This document shows positions 31,377 to 43,182 of a stretch of 64,000 nucleotides of DNA, piece by piece. Numbering within the stretch: position 1 is the first letter of the stretch; each line of letters opens with the position of its first letter. The stretch spans positions 10,270,025 through 10,334,024 of the forward strand of contig NC_088649.1 in the NCBI RefSeq assembly GCF_964019385.1, written 5' to 3'. Source of the DNA: Sycon ciliatum. Its lineage: Eukaryota > Porifera > Calcarea > Leucosolenida > Sycettidae. The notes beneath the pieces are model-generated. The model worked only from the letters and a program-made list of their open reading frames with translations, was not told the origin of the DNA and made no database searches. A program made the translations under genes and the position numbers.

Positions 31377-34300
31377 TGGGTCCTCGGTCACCTAGCCAAC
31401 AGCTAAATCCTCTTGCCCAACCCTTTGTGCCCCACGCAAGTTCATCACACCCTTCCCCTCATTGCGTTACATATTCTTCTATATCTAGTGGTCATATTCC
31501 ACTTGCACCACCATTCCTTCCTGATTCTGGACGACAAACTACTAAAACTCCTAATAAACAGCAGCTCCACGACGCCCCCTACCACAAACTAATGTCGGTC
31601 TTCACCCCGTTGAGCGCTCATGCTTTCCCGTTTTTCCCGGACCACGCACATTCTATTAACATTGTAACTATCAACTGTCGCTCTGTAACAAACAAACTTC
31701 CGGAATTGTACGCAATATGTCATGCCAACAAGCCCACCATAATATGTTTAGCAGAAACCTGGCTAAGCCCGTCACTTTTATTCAGTGTTCCAGGCTACAC
31801 ATGCTTCCGTAAAGACAGATCTACACATAAGAACCTGAGATCAAACCTACGTGGCTATGGTGGCGTGGCCATTCTCATACGTGATGGGACATTTCCACAT
31901 TGTACCCGTCGCCATGACCTTGATTCTCCCCAAAGCGAGGCCTTATGGCTTGAGCTTGGTGCACCGGCAGGTCTCCGGGCTAATCCGCTACTCATTTGCT
32001 GTCATTACCGCCCCCCCCCCCCTTCACAATCCCTTCTTGATATCACCTCCTTTTGCGACATACTTACCGACACGCTGTGTTCCTTGGACCTCTCTTTATT
32101 TGATGTTTTTCTTACCGGTGACTACAATGCCCACAATTCTGACTGGTGGAGTGGTGACACCACATCGCGTGCTGGTACGGAGCTATCACACGTGTTCTCT
32201 AGCTTTGGCCTCCAGCAGCTTGTCAATTTCCCCACCCGTGTCGCTCCGAATGGAAGACTGTCCTGTCTGGACTTGCTTGCTACGAACCGCCCCCTCTCTG
32301 TACGCTCTGTTGACGATGCTGCCCCGCTTGCTGCATCGGATCATTTGCAAGTCATTACAACGCTAGCCTACAACATTGCCACTGCTAACACCTCTTACAA
32401 CTGCTCTAAGACTCCTACCCCTCCGCGACATGCCTTCCGCAAGGTTACACCCTCCACTTGGTCAATCATCAACTCTGCACTTTTTGCCTGTGACTGGCAT
32501 ATTTTATTCACCTCCACTACTGTTGATGAAGCTGTGGAGAAGTTCACCACAGTTCTTGATGACGTGCTCTCCTTCTATGTGCCACAATACGGAGCAAGAC
32601 CCGCTACACCCAAACATGGCAGCCACCACCCTCGTCAGTCCAGCCGTAACCCCAAGATCCCTTGGCTCGACAAAGATCTCCAAGGTGCAATTAAACTCAA
32701 ATACGACTACTATAGCTTTTAAAAGTAAGAAGTACTCCACCTATGCTAATATTTCTTTATACAAAAAACAGCGCAATCTGGTGAAGTCATTGTCACGTTC
32801 TAAGTATCGAGCATATTTACTTTCGCTCACCACCACCCTATCTCACCCCTCTTCCGGGCCTAACCTGTATACCTTTGTTCGCACTCAAAGGACAACTAGT
32901 ACACGTCAAGACATACCACCGTTATTAGCTTCCAATGGTTCGATGGTGACTGACCCCAAGTCTATAGCTAATACTCTCAATACGCAATTCACATCAGCTG
33001 GTATTCCAGACGACCATTCCTCTCCAATACCACCTCTGCAACGTTCTGCGACTGTGTCTTCTGATCTGCGCTCTATACATACCACCACATCATCTGTTCG
33101 CAGCTACCTAAAAAGCAACAAAAGCCCTGGTCCTGATGCCCTACCAAATGAAGTTCTCAAAGTTCTGGCTCCATCTCTGGCGTACCCACTGTGCCTTATA
33201 TTCAACTTTTCCTACTCCTCCGGCGTATTTCCTGATCGTTGGAAGATCGCTAAGGTCACGCCCATCTACAAGTGTAAAGGCTCCCGATCACAAGCCTCAA
33301 ACTATCGTCCAATATCTCTTCTCTGCTCCCTTTCAAAAGTATGTGAAAAGGTATTTTACGACCAGTTGTATTGCCACATTTCACCATGCCTTAGCCCTTC
33401 CCAATCTGGCTTTCGGCGCAACGACTCAACCTCTGACCAACTAGCTCGTCTAGTACAAGACATTGCCACCCTTCGTGATGCTCGACACCATATTGCTCTC
33501 TGTTTCTTTGACTTGGCAAAGGCCTTTGATACTGTCTGGCATCGTGGCCTCCTTGCCAAGCTACATATTGTCTTTGGTGTGTCTGGCCCTGCTCTGTCCT
33601 GGCTGGAGTCCTATCTGAGTAGCCGATCACAGTTTGTTTCTGCCCTCTCCATCAACTCTGATCCTCTACCAGTGTCTTCTGGAGTTCCCCAAGGCTCCAT
33701 ACTTGGACCTCTTTTGTTCGTAGCATACGTAAATGATTTAACCTCTATAGACCCAGGTGTCTCGTTATTTGCTGATGATACAACCCTACTGTCAGCATCC
33801 TCGTCCTCAGCGGCTCTTGTACCTCGAGTGTCGGCTCAGATATGCAGTGTCCTACGCTGGATGCAAACATGGCGACTTAGACCCAACCTGACTAAAACCG
33901 AAATAATGTTCCTTCCCCCAATCTCATCCATGTCACTTTTACACCATCCTGATTTCCCAGAACCCATAAAGGTTGTTTCCAACCATAAACACCTGGGAAT
34001 AATGCTTGATGATCGTCTCTCTTGGTCTTTCCATATTGATGCTCTTTGCAGCCGTTCAAGCTCTGCCCTAGGTGTTATACGTCCCCATTGTTTCCATCTT
34101 CCTTTCAAATGTAAAATTTTGTTTTACAAACTGTACATCCTGCCTCTTTTCATGTACGCTGCTGTTAGCTGGTGTGGCTTGTCCTCGGTTCTCGCTGAGC
34201 ATCTCGAAATCCACCATAGAAAACTTCTTCGTATCCTGTTTAGTCTACCCCCTCTCTACTCTTCTGCTTCCCTGTATGTCCTTGCAAATGCTTGCCCACT

Positions 34301-34636
34301 GCACTGTCGACCCACCGTCAAAAATTAATTTGCACTTTTGCTCACAAATTTAAACTAGCTCTACATCCTCCTCATCTTAACGTGTATCACTGGTGCCGAA
34401 TCACAGATGGCTCCCAGACAAGATGCTCTGTTGCCCTCCCCTTGACTAAAACGTCCTCCCTTGTACGCTCTCCACTCTTTGTTGCTTACTCTGCTTGGCT
34501 TGCGCTGCCCGCTACTACGCGCAATGCCAGTACCCTGGACGCATTTAAATCTGCTCACCAGATTCACCATCACCTGTCCCTCGCATGCTTCTCCGTCTTG
34601 ACCATTACTTTTCTTCTTTTATTCACCATGGTTGGT
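31376..34636 (+). pseudogene. LINE ORF2: AP endonuclease and reverse transcriptase, two frameshifts
   Basis: Frame 1 (from the ATG at 31376) encodes the endonuclease: INIVTINCRSVTNK, CLAETWLS, FLTGDYNAHNSDWW and a terminal SDH. It ends at 32720 right after a short T-run. The RT continues in the next frame (SKKYSTYANISLYKKQ...), with SYLKSNKSPGPDALPNEVLK, DLAKAFDTVWH, FADDTT and KHLGIMLDD, and stops at 34328. The last domain (ALHPPHLNVYHWCRITDGSQ...) is in a third frame to 34636. Both shifts sit at homopolymers (CTTTTAAAA and TCAAAAATTAA), so old mutations and sequencing errors cannot be told apart. Confidence 0.85.
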
Positions 34637-34700
34637 TAACACCCACATCTCCCGTACTGGCTGATTTTCTTCTCATGCCATGAGGTGTTGTCTATAAAAG

Positions 34701-35547
34701 TAATAATTATCTGCTGAAAACGTTGCATGGCCCATCATCTGGGCTACACAGGAAATAGTTATTTCTCTTTCTTTTACCCTGAAGGTGAGTCATGCCCGGA
34801 ATTTGTTTAACTCGTGCAATGGTGAGTCTGAACTGGGGGATGTATTTGCGGCAGAGAGAACATGCATGCATGTGTGCAGAGAGACCATGCATGCATGGGT
34901 GACTTTTCAACTGAGCAAGACTGCATGAACAAAGACATTATTATTACTGAAGTAATCTGTAGTAGTGATTCTGTACAGCTAAGCTAGGTCTGTTTAAAAC
35001 AAGAGTACAATGTGACATAACACCTGGGTTTATGGACTCTTGATCTAAACTAAAGAACGGCCAGTAATGGCGCCGTACGCTGCACAAAGCTAGCCGTGAA
35101 CCCACTTGGAAGTAGCCCAACTACTTACAAGCTCAAGACGTGGATTGTCACTGCATGGTCATACAGGATGTCACCACACCAGACCAGAGCATGCCAGGGT
35201 GGACCATATATAAAATGGAGGCGTGAAAAGTTAGTAATTAATTTTAGTTACACATAATTATTATGTCTGTGTACATGCTGCACATGACATGACTGTGTGC
35301 AATCTGTAGCTTCATCCAGTGTTCACGACTCTCTGACCACTGAGAACTGCACGACTAAATAATTCAGAAGTAGCGACCAACTCGGCCATTTAAAAATAAT
35401 CTTAACCCGTCCACCTCTCCACACTGCGCTCTTGGCCCACATTCACAACACCACTAGCCAGAGCCAGTGGAAAAATAGAGCTCTCTGAGTCTCTTGAATA
35501 GTGCCCCCCCCTCCCCCGCTTGTAACCGAGCGCATGGCTATTATGTA
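34701..35547. other. no gene recognised
   Basis: Non-coding; short CATGCATG-type repeats near 34.86 kb. No domain seen. Confidence 0.4.
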
Positions 35548-35670
35548 TACAATAAATGAGGAGGCCGAGGGTTTATGACCAATAAAAACTATTATAAAAA
35601 CCGAGGTCCCCCGAGGTTTTTATAATTAGTTTTTATTGGTCATAAACCCTCGGCCTCCTCGTTTATTGTA
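35548..35670. repeat. hairpin element
   Basis: The arms (TACAATAAATGAGGAGGCCG... and complement ...CGGCCTCCTCGTTTATTGTA) are nearly perfect over about 57 bp, around a GTCCCCC loop. Confidence 0.9.
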
Positions 35671-35672
35671 TT

Positions 35673-36301
35673 TAGAATCAACCAGTAAAAACTCCTACTC
35701 AATCTCCAACAACAAAATTAGTGGACAGCTGTTATTTGTGTTGCTATGACAACTCGTGTGCTGGACGAGTATTTGTTGTCATTGGTTCAATTTCTTTTAC
35801 TCTTCATAGGCTATCAGATCATTTTCCTTATTCGGTCTATTTATAACCAGTATCTATAATGAGAGTGTGGTCTGTCTCCATGGTTACCGGTGTTCATTTC
35901 ATAACTATAGCCACTGCTCCTTGTTAGACCTTATCTGGAAGGCCCATTCTTGCATATTCCAACAGCAGCCAAGGGAGCAAGCTCTCTTGGTTATGCGGAC
36001 TGGGTCCGATCCTAAAAAGCTGTTTTTATGAACTGTTTTTATGAACTGTTTTTATTGGATAACCGACGAGGAGACAACAGTCGTAAAATAGCAATGAAAA
36101 ATATCAATTGTGCACTCATAATCATGTATAAACAATTAAAATGAAACAATTCCAATGGAATTGTTTCATTTTAATTGTTTATACATGATTATGAGTGCAC
36201 AATTGATATTTTTCATTGCTGTTTTTATTGGATAGGATATATGTTGAATAAACGAGGTTTGTGTGAATGGGAGATTGACTTGGAGTTTTTACGAGTTGAT
36301 T
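35673..36301. mobile_element. TIR element containing a perfect palindrome
   Basis: The ends AGAATCAACCAGTAAAAACT and AGTTTTTACGAGTTGATTCT are inverted with two mismatches. 629 bp, non-coding. The perfect palindrome 36090-36220 lies inside. Confidence 0.6.
36090..36220. repeat. perfect 64-bp palindrome with 3-nt spacer
   Basis: Left arm 36090-36153 starts AGCAATGAAAAATATCAATT and ends GAAACAATTCC. The spacer is AAT. The right arm 36157-36220 is its exact complement over all 64 bases. Confidence 0.95.
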
Positions 36302-37302
36302 CTAACTGATTATAGGGCCTACACTAGACTACAGATGTAGACGTGTGGCTCATTTCGACGTTTGACTGCAGAGTCACTAGTCAGTGCAGTTGACATGGTG
36401 GAAACGAGAAGCGGCATTGGTGCACTTTTTGTTCGCCAAAACGCTGCAGCTCACCTGACCCTTTCCTTGTAGTAACGGCCAAAGCAAAGGCGCTTGCCAC
36501 TTTTTTTTGTGAAAGAAATGCCAGCGTTTCGTTTTGCAGAAACCTACAGCATGAGCAGTTTGGTGGTCGGAATGCTGTACCTGGTTCTCTTCGTTGCATG
36601 CTTTTGTAGTACTGTTGTTCAAGGCCGTGTGTTCACCGGCAGCTTCAAGTCCTGGAGTGCTCCTTGTCGAATATTCACAGCGGCCCTGAGGAGACAGTCA
36701 CTTGGCTCGTTTCGACAAAGACGCTCTGTTTCGGTCTTGACCCAGCGTGTGGTGGTGCAACGGGCGACGGTAAAATATTCACAGTGTTGGCGGAATGGGA
36801 GACAAACATGGCCAGGTCTTGCTACCCGCCATAGCGGAAGGGCCCAGCACTTGTTCGCCTTGTCGTTTCTAGTTTGGTGACGCAGGGAAACGAAATGAAC
36901 GGACCATAGCAGCTCAACAGCATTTCCGAAAAATGCGCACGAGGCCACACGTGAGTGACCATTTGTACATGGTGGTGACGGGACGCCTCGGAATACTTTG
37001 ATTATGCCGGCGCGCTCGAGTCGCTTGTCACGGTTCGGCAGTCGACATGTGCTTCTGGCACAGTGAGAATCGGTTACCAGTTAGTGCAGCCTCCAGAGTT
37101 CCGATGTCTGTACAGAGTACCTGGTAGCTGGTAGCAGAACCAGGCGACCCCAACCAACACCAGTGACAACAGTAAGTGACGCTTTGAGTATGATCTACTG
37201 CAGTACTGGGTGTTCATGTCTTCATCCACACACCACTTTACCAAGGAAGTAAGGGATGTACATAAACCAAATTATTGGGCGCTTTCAATCCGCGATATTC
37301 AT
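36302..37302. other. no confident gene; one ORF with a signal-like start
   Basis: A 129-codon plus-strand ORF at 36494-36880 has an internal hydrophobic stretch (SSLVVGMLYLVLFVACFCST) that could be a signal anchor. The rest is Arg-rich with no known domain. I treat it as unproven. Confidence 0.3.
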
Positions 37303-38040
37303 GTTAAAACAAAATGGCGTCACGATTTATTGAAAGTGGTATAGTTGGTGGTACGAGTGTTCAAACCCATTTGAACTTCATACTGTTCGTCTTCTTTTTG
37401 ACATGCTCTCTTTCCATCGTCCTTTTATCTTTTGTTTGTTGAGAGCTGTTTTGGCTTTCTCCTGTACCTCTGGGGGATGCCAAGTGATGGTTTTGAGAGG
37501 CTGGTGATGGCTGTGAGCGAGAGTTTGCCGATCGGCGGCGTCCTCGCTGTAGCGATGAAAATACTAGTTACTGCGCACCTGGCAGATATCACAACACGTC
37601 GGAGCGTCCAGGAGCAAAGGAATCTTGGGTTTTCACTGGAATCTAGTTCCTTCAGCATCGTGTAGCCCACCGTCGGTGAATGGCGGTCCAGAAAGGTCGA
37701 ACCTGGTCTTCTGCAGCACCTCGCAGTCCTGCGAGGCACACCGTGTACGCCTGCCATGTATTGTACAAATAAAACTCATGCAGTAGTGGACTCTACAGTG
37801 ATGAGTCTCAGCCTGTATGCTGCAAAAGACACAGGAAATGTGACTGGTGTCTGTACACTCAGTGACTGGACGCCAACACCCCAGTCTTCTCCTGCAGGAT
37901 CTGTTTGACATTGACATTATGCAGTAGGTCGGCATTGACCTGGTTTGGAAGCTATCGTAATAGTATCTGCCTGGTTGGATGTAGCAGGTTGGCGTTTGCT
38001 CGTCGTCCAGTCCGGAATTTTCTTGTAACTCACGGTGGAG
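37303..38040. repeat. left arm of a 4.8-kb inverted repeat
   Basis: Starts GTTAAAACAAAATGGCGTCA. Reverse complement of 41424-42142 with scattered substitutions and small indels. Contains CACGATTTATTGAAAGTGG, AGCGTCCAGGAGCAAAGG and TCCTGCAGGATCTGTTTGAC. Minus-strand frames here (37425-38106) show no recognisable domain. Confidence 0.85.
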
Positions 38041-39409
38041 CAGGCGCGTGCACCGTATGAGTTTTTTGGTGTCTGGAAACCACCTTTTTTCGGGCAATCT
38101 TGCCAAAGGAAAAGCGTGCCTACGCTCGTACTGGATTGGTTATTCTGCATACACGTCGATCGACGGGCAGTTTACAGTACAGTGACTATGTCCTTATTTC
38201 GAAGTGAGAGAGAGAGAGTTGCTTTGCATGCAGTTCAAAATACATTATTCTCTCTTTCTTCAGTGGAGAGTAGCCACAGAGAGATCGATCTCTAGGCTAG
38301 CTCTGGTTCGCTCCTGGATTGGCGATGACGTTCAAGAAATCCGTTTTGCCTCGAAATTTGAGTCAAGCACGCGCGATGCAAGTCAGTTCAAGGATATGAT
38401 TGACGATATCTCCTTCCAAACTGTTGACTCAAATCAAGATGACAGCCTTTCGTTCTCGCTCATGTGCGCAGCAGAGATGTTCGTCAAAAACGTTGTCGAC
38501 TGGAAGACGTAAAAATGTGCGTCCATGATCCACTTGAGCTGCTTCAGAACGAAGCGCTGCTCGGGCCGCGACTCAAGGACGCGGGGCTTCGCTTTTCTCC
38601 CGCGAGCTTCCATCGAAGCAAGGTCCATAACTCTTTATTGAAATCATGTGGAACATTGCCAATACATGCCGAAAACTTCGTCATAAGAACAGAAAGAAAA
38701 ATACGTCGAATGTAAGCAGTGTTTTGATGTAACAAACATGCCTGCATGGAGTGGACTAGTGAAGTACCATAGACAAAGTGTTATACTTATAGACTTTAGT
38801 GTATACATGTAGCCTGGGCGGCTAGGCCTATCAAACTTTTACGGGTTTGACAAACATGTGATTGTATACATGTAATGAGTGCATTGACCTTTGCACCCTC
38901 TTTGCAAATACTTTTTGAAGTGCTGGTATGTAAAAGGTAACCCGTTTTATCCTGCTACCGGTCATACATGTACCAACATTTCCATGTAACATTGTCCCCT
39001 CCCTCCATTCCTCATTACTCTTATTTCTGTCCTTTCTACGCCTGTACCTGGTTGCCCTCTCAGACGCGTTTGTGCCGGCATGATTCTAATGATAGCAGTC
39101 GGACGAGCCCCGCATCTCATCAGCACCAGTGTTCATTGGTTCCCTGCACCCCTGATCTTGAGTCCCCCCCCCCCCCCCCTAGCCTCCTCCCTAGCCCTCG
39201 CCGTTAACTCCGACGGGATGTTCGGGGGATGCTCATGTGCACAAAATACATAATTATACAGTGGGTCTCCAGAATTTTTTTACCAACTCTAGAAACCCCC
39301 CTTTCAAGACTCGGTGCACGCCACTGTGGAGTACGCGCAGGGTTTGTGATCATCCCTGTTCACTTCAATATTATCAAACACAACGTTCCCTTTGTCACTC
39401 ATCTTATCC
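38041..39409. other. spacer of the inverted repeat; one unassigned ORF
   Basis: A frame at about 38280-38512 (SRLALVRSWIGDDVQEIRFA... to FVKNVVDWKT) looks compositionally protein-like and is followed by a GTAAAA donor-like site, but I cannot assign it. The rest shows a C-run near 39.17 kb and nothing else. Confidence 0.35.
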
Positions 39410-39890
39410 TAAGTACTGAATTTGCTGACAATATTGCACCACACTTGTCACAACCTACCGCCACTGCTGGCGGTGGCGACTGGTTCGTCAATGGCGGTGA
39501 CCAGGCTGACTGACTAGCTTCGAGACAGCGGCCTCGTTGTCAACCCCGCGACAGCCTAAAGGTTGATTTTATCGATCCAGCCTCAGCGCCATGTTGACGA
39601 TGCCCTAGTGACTGTGTGTCATGGATTGCCTTGCCATCAGGGGTCATTGCCGTCCACCTTGGTGCAGCCCTCAACAACTGGCTCAGCCCATGGGAGTCTC
39701 AAGTGGACAAAGTTGTTGCCAAAGTAGCTCAGAAGATTGGTGCATCGTGGTGTAGGTGAGCACATAACTAGGACTTCCCAGCGCCTATTTGTCCAGGCTG
39801 CGATACTATGTGACATGCTGTACTGCACATTCTTTTCAGCACTGCAAGGCCGCCAGCTGGACCGACTGCAGGGGCCGCGCACATGTAGGC
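39410..39890 (+). pseudogene. badly decayed LINE RT remnant
   Basis: FADNIAPHL (about 39423) corresponds to FADDIAVHC, and VDKVVAKVAQKIGASW (about 39700) to the thumb segment VDAMAKKVVQKIGALW, both in the better copy at 61.2-62.1 kb. The frame is broken by several indels. Confidence 0.55.
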
Positions 39891-41423
39891 CGCCTGTTGC
39901 CAGTGCAGCATTCTTGAACGTTCCTTCCTTCTGAGATCCGTGGAATAATAACTTTCTTTGCTTCAAAGCAAGTTGCTTACCTTTCTGTTGTGCTCCCAGT
40001 GTCCTTACAACAATAACCTACAGCAATGTTTTATTTTCCTTTCCATTCCCCAACCAATGAATACTCCAATGTCGATTCTATTTCTGAATACTTTAGTGTG
40101 TGCACGCGCACGCACGTGTGTGTGTGTATACCTCACTCGCCACTCGAAGTTCTGTTCCCCATTACTGGAACACTGCCTGTTCTTTCAGGACCTGCCATCA
40201 TCTGCGGATGGGCATTCAATGATTGTATTGTGTGTGTGTGTTTCATTCAGAATCAGATCCGCTATCGTTGCTATAAGAGAAAATCTGTGGGTTCACATCC
40301 AGTGCATTTGTAGATTTGCGTGCTTTTCTCGCCACGGGCGCATACATGGGACATTGTGTGTGTGTGTGCGTCTGTGTGTATGGGGATATTGTCTGTATCG
40401 GCTTTTGGTACTAATGTTCAGGTCTGTGCTTGCATGTGTGAATATGAAATTGTTCGGTTCTGTGCATGCTATTGCTATGTTGTATATTATTGTATGTATG
40501 TGTGCATTTCCACGAACAGTGTAGATGAGCGTGGAGAGTGCATTCATCCCTCATCAACCACTTCCCCTTGGGCTTACGAGAGTTTTTTCTGCGTACCTCT
40601 CTTTTTTGTTTGTTTCTCTCTGATACTGTATTGATGCCGGTACCTGTACCTCGATGTGTTCCTCTATCTGCAGTCGCCTTTATCCTTCGGTCAAGTTAAC
40701 GTTTATTGTGCTCTATTTATCGTGCGAATCAAAATAAACAATAATAACACAAGTCATGCTAGAGTGACGACATGTGCGTGTAGTAGGGTTGATGCGATGG
40801 GACGCTATCATAGTAATTAGGTGGAACAGAACACACATTGGGCAGATTGATTGGGCATCATTGATTGTGCTCAGTCTAAACAGTGAACATAATAATTATC
40901 TCCAGTGACAGACTGTAGCGGCTAGCCTCCAATAGGTAGCTGGCACTAGTCGCTACTGCTTGTTTGACAGGTGCCGCCAGAACCCCTGTTGTGTCATGCT
41001 ATAGATGCACATGCCCTATTCTGGGGCATACTGAGGTACTTTGATTTTGTTGACTGCATGTAGACAGCATCCAATAGTAGTACTCGTAGACCTTGGCTCT
41101 TTGTAGGTCAACCACCATCGCATGGATCGATCGGTGACTATGCACTTGGAGGTTGGAATAGCCCGCGCTGAACAGATCTTGCCATGGCCCAGGGAGTGAA
41201 CTCGCTTACTCGACTATCACGGTTTTAGCTAACCAGCATGAGTGGTGCAATTTGTCCATACCATGTTGCGAGCTCACAGTTGTTTGGGCAGGTTTTGAGC
41301 TGCACCACGAAACAAAGCGAAATAACGGCGTGACTGTAGAGCAAGGAAGCGGCGAGACGGCACTTCCAGGACGAGACAGGCAGTAGAGATGTGTTCACAG
41401 CACGAGCAACCTCTCAAACCCTG
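39891..41423. other. non-coding; GT-type repeats
   Basis: Holds a dispersed repeat at 40235-40370 and several short TG runs. No gene recognised. 40620-40750 ends in AATAAACAATAATAAC and could be an old LINE 3' end. Confidence 0.4.
40235..40370 (+). repeat. GT-tailed dispersed repeat, type V copy 1
   Basis: GCTATCGTTGCTATAAGAGA, CATCCAGTGCATTTGTAGAT and TACATGGGACATTGTG(TG)n match 50245-50385 closely. Confidence 0.75.
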
Positions 41424-42142
41424 CCGGTACTCCACAGTTACAAGAAAATGTCGGACTGGACGACGCGCCAATGCAAACCTGCTATATCCACCCAGGCAGA
41501 TAGCTGCCAAACCAGGCCAATGTCTGCATACCGGTATGTCAATGTCAAACAGATCCTGCAGGAGAAGACTGGGATGATATTGGCGTCCAGTGTACGGACA
41601 CCAGTCACATTTCCTGCGACTTTTGCAGCATACAGGATAGACTCATCACTATAAAGTCCACTACTTCGTGATTTTTATTTGTAGAATTAATGACAGGTGT
41701 ATTCAGTGTGCCTCGCAGGACTGCGAGATGCTGCAGAAGACCAGGTTCGACCTTTCTGGACCGCCATTCACCGACGGTGGGCTACACGATGCTGGAGGAA
41801 CTAGATTCCAGTGAAAACCCAAGATTCCTTTGCTCCTGGACGCTCCGACGTGTTGTGATATCTGCCAGGTGCGCAGTAACTAGTATTTTCATCGCTATAG
41901 CGAGGACGACGCCGATCGGCAAACTCTCGTTCACAGCCATCACCAGCCTCTCAAAACCATCACTTGGCATCCCCCAGAGGTATAGGAGAAAGCCAAAACA
42001 GCTCTCAACAAACAAAAGCTAAGGACGATGGAAAGAGAGCATGTCAAAAAGAAGACGAACAGTATGAAGTTCAAATGGGTTTGAACACTCGTACCACCAA
42101 CTATACCACTTTCAATAAATCGTGACGCCATTTTGTTTTAAC
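41424..42142. repeat. right arm of the 4.8-kb inverted repeat
   Basis: Complement of 37303-38040, ending TGACGCCATTTTGTTTTAAC at 42142. The outer flanks do not show a convincing target duplication. Confidence 0.85.
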
Positions 42143-42257
42143 ACGCATACGGTCCATTACGCATTCCAGACCCGGGCCCCGGTTTTATAATTCTCGAATG
42201 AACAGAATGACCGGATTTGGGGCCATGTAAACGAACAGCTACACGTAAAAATGGTAA

Positions 42258-42838
42258 GGCCACACCAAGTTATTTCTATGTGTCGAGTCACCGCGCGCAT
42301 ACCTTTTCGAATTGTCTACTCAAGTACAAGAAAAAAGCACCCAGAAGAGTAAACCGATGGCTTTTCTGGCGAACATTCTCTAGCCAGTATGGCAGATCAT
42401 AGGTTATCAACTTCTCGATAATCTTGCATTCTAGGCGATGGTACGTACATGTAGAAAGCGAGCGATGAAAAAATCTATTTTCCAAGCCGTGAAGTAGGGC
42501 CTGCTCACCAAGCGAGCGGAGATTCCAGGTGTCAAGAACTCCGAGATTTTCCAGGATCGTGATGGAGCGGAATTCCACTCGACTCTTGTCAAAGTGCAGA
42601 AGGAGCCGTCCATGAAATCTGTTACTGTATTGCTCCAGCCCAGTCTGCCAGCTGCCCTGTGGCGACTTGTTGCCGTTTTGGATAATACGTGACAGTTTAA
42701 GAGTGCTATTTTGCGGCAACATGGCTCAGTACACATAGAATGGAATTTCGTTTTTTCCTCTGTTTTCGTTTTTTCCGCCCGCCCGCGTGCTTTTTCCAGA
42801 AAGAGTCCGTCGCGAAATAGAATTAACTTGGTGTGGCC
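42258..42838. mobile_element. PIF/Harbinger-like MITE A
   Basis: The ends GGCCACACCAAGTTATTTCT and its inverted counterpart TAACTTGGTGTGGCC are flanked by TAA at 42255-42257 and 42839-42841. 581 bp. No coding domain recognised. Confidence 0.8.
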
Positions 42839-43182
42839 TAAGGCCGCGGTCACACATGAAACCTCTGCACCGCTTTTGCGGAGGCGAAAAGCGTAGCTAC
42901 CGCAGCCGCTTTCACGGAACACACGATGCAGCGGTCACACATACATGTTGACTACTGTGCTCCTCTACGCTCCGCTTTGGCGGAGGGAATGCAAATGCAG
43001 CACGTCCTATGAAATTTTAGATGTTATTGTCCGAGTTGAAGCGACCTTCGCTTGTACAAGTAGAGCTATCGTGGATCGCTGACAGGCTGCTGAATGTCTC
43101 CTGTCAAGGACACTCGTGGATTTGGGGCACATTCACTCGCGGCCCAGAACGGGTGTATTTGAATATTGGTTTAGTTTACATC

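Larger units (their letters stand above)
30304..34700 (+). mobile_element. APE-type non-LTR retrotransposon (CR1/L2-like)
   Basis: Two overlapping ORFs. ORF1 has a coiled-coil and a C-terminal RRM-like domain. ORF2 has an apurinic endonuclease followed by RT with YRPISLL, FFDLAKAFDTV, GVPQGSILGPLLF and FADDTT. The 5' end lacks an ATG for ORF1, so it is probably truncated or fused to the 47-bp array. The 3' end is at about 34.70 kb in TATAAAAGTAATAATTA. Clade assignment is by motif only. Confidence 0.85.

Noticed and set aside
37425-38106. Minus-strand ORFs in the inverted-repeat arm as a duplicated gene
   Set aside because: The frames differ between the two arms because of indels and no conserved domain is visible. 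The DNA duplicates, not a protein.
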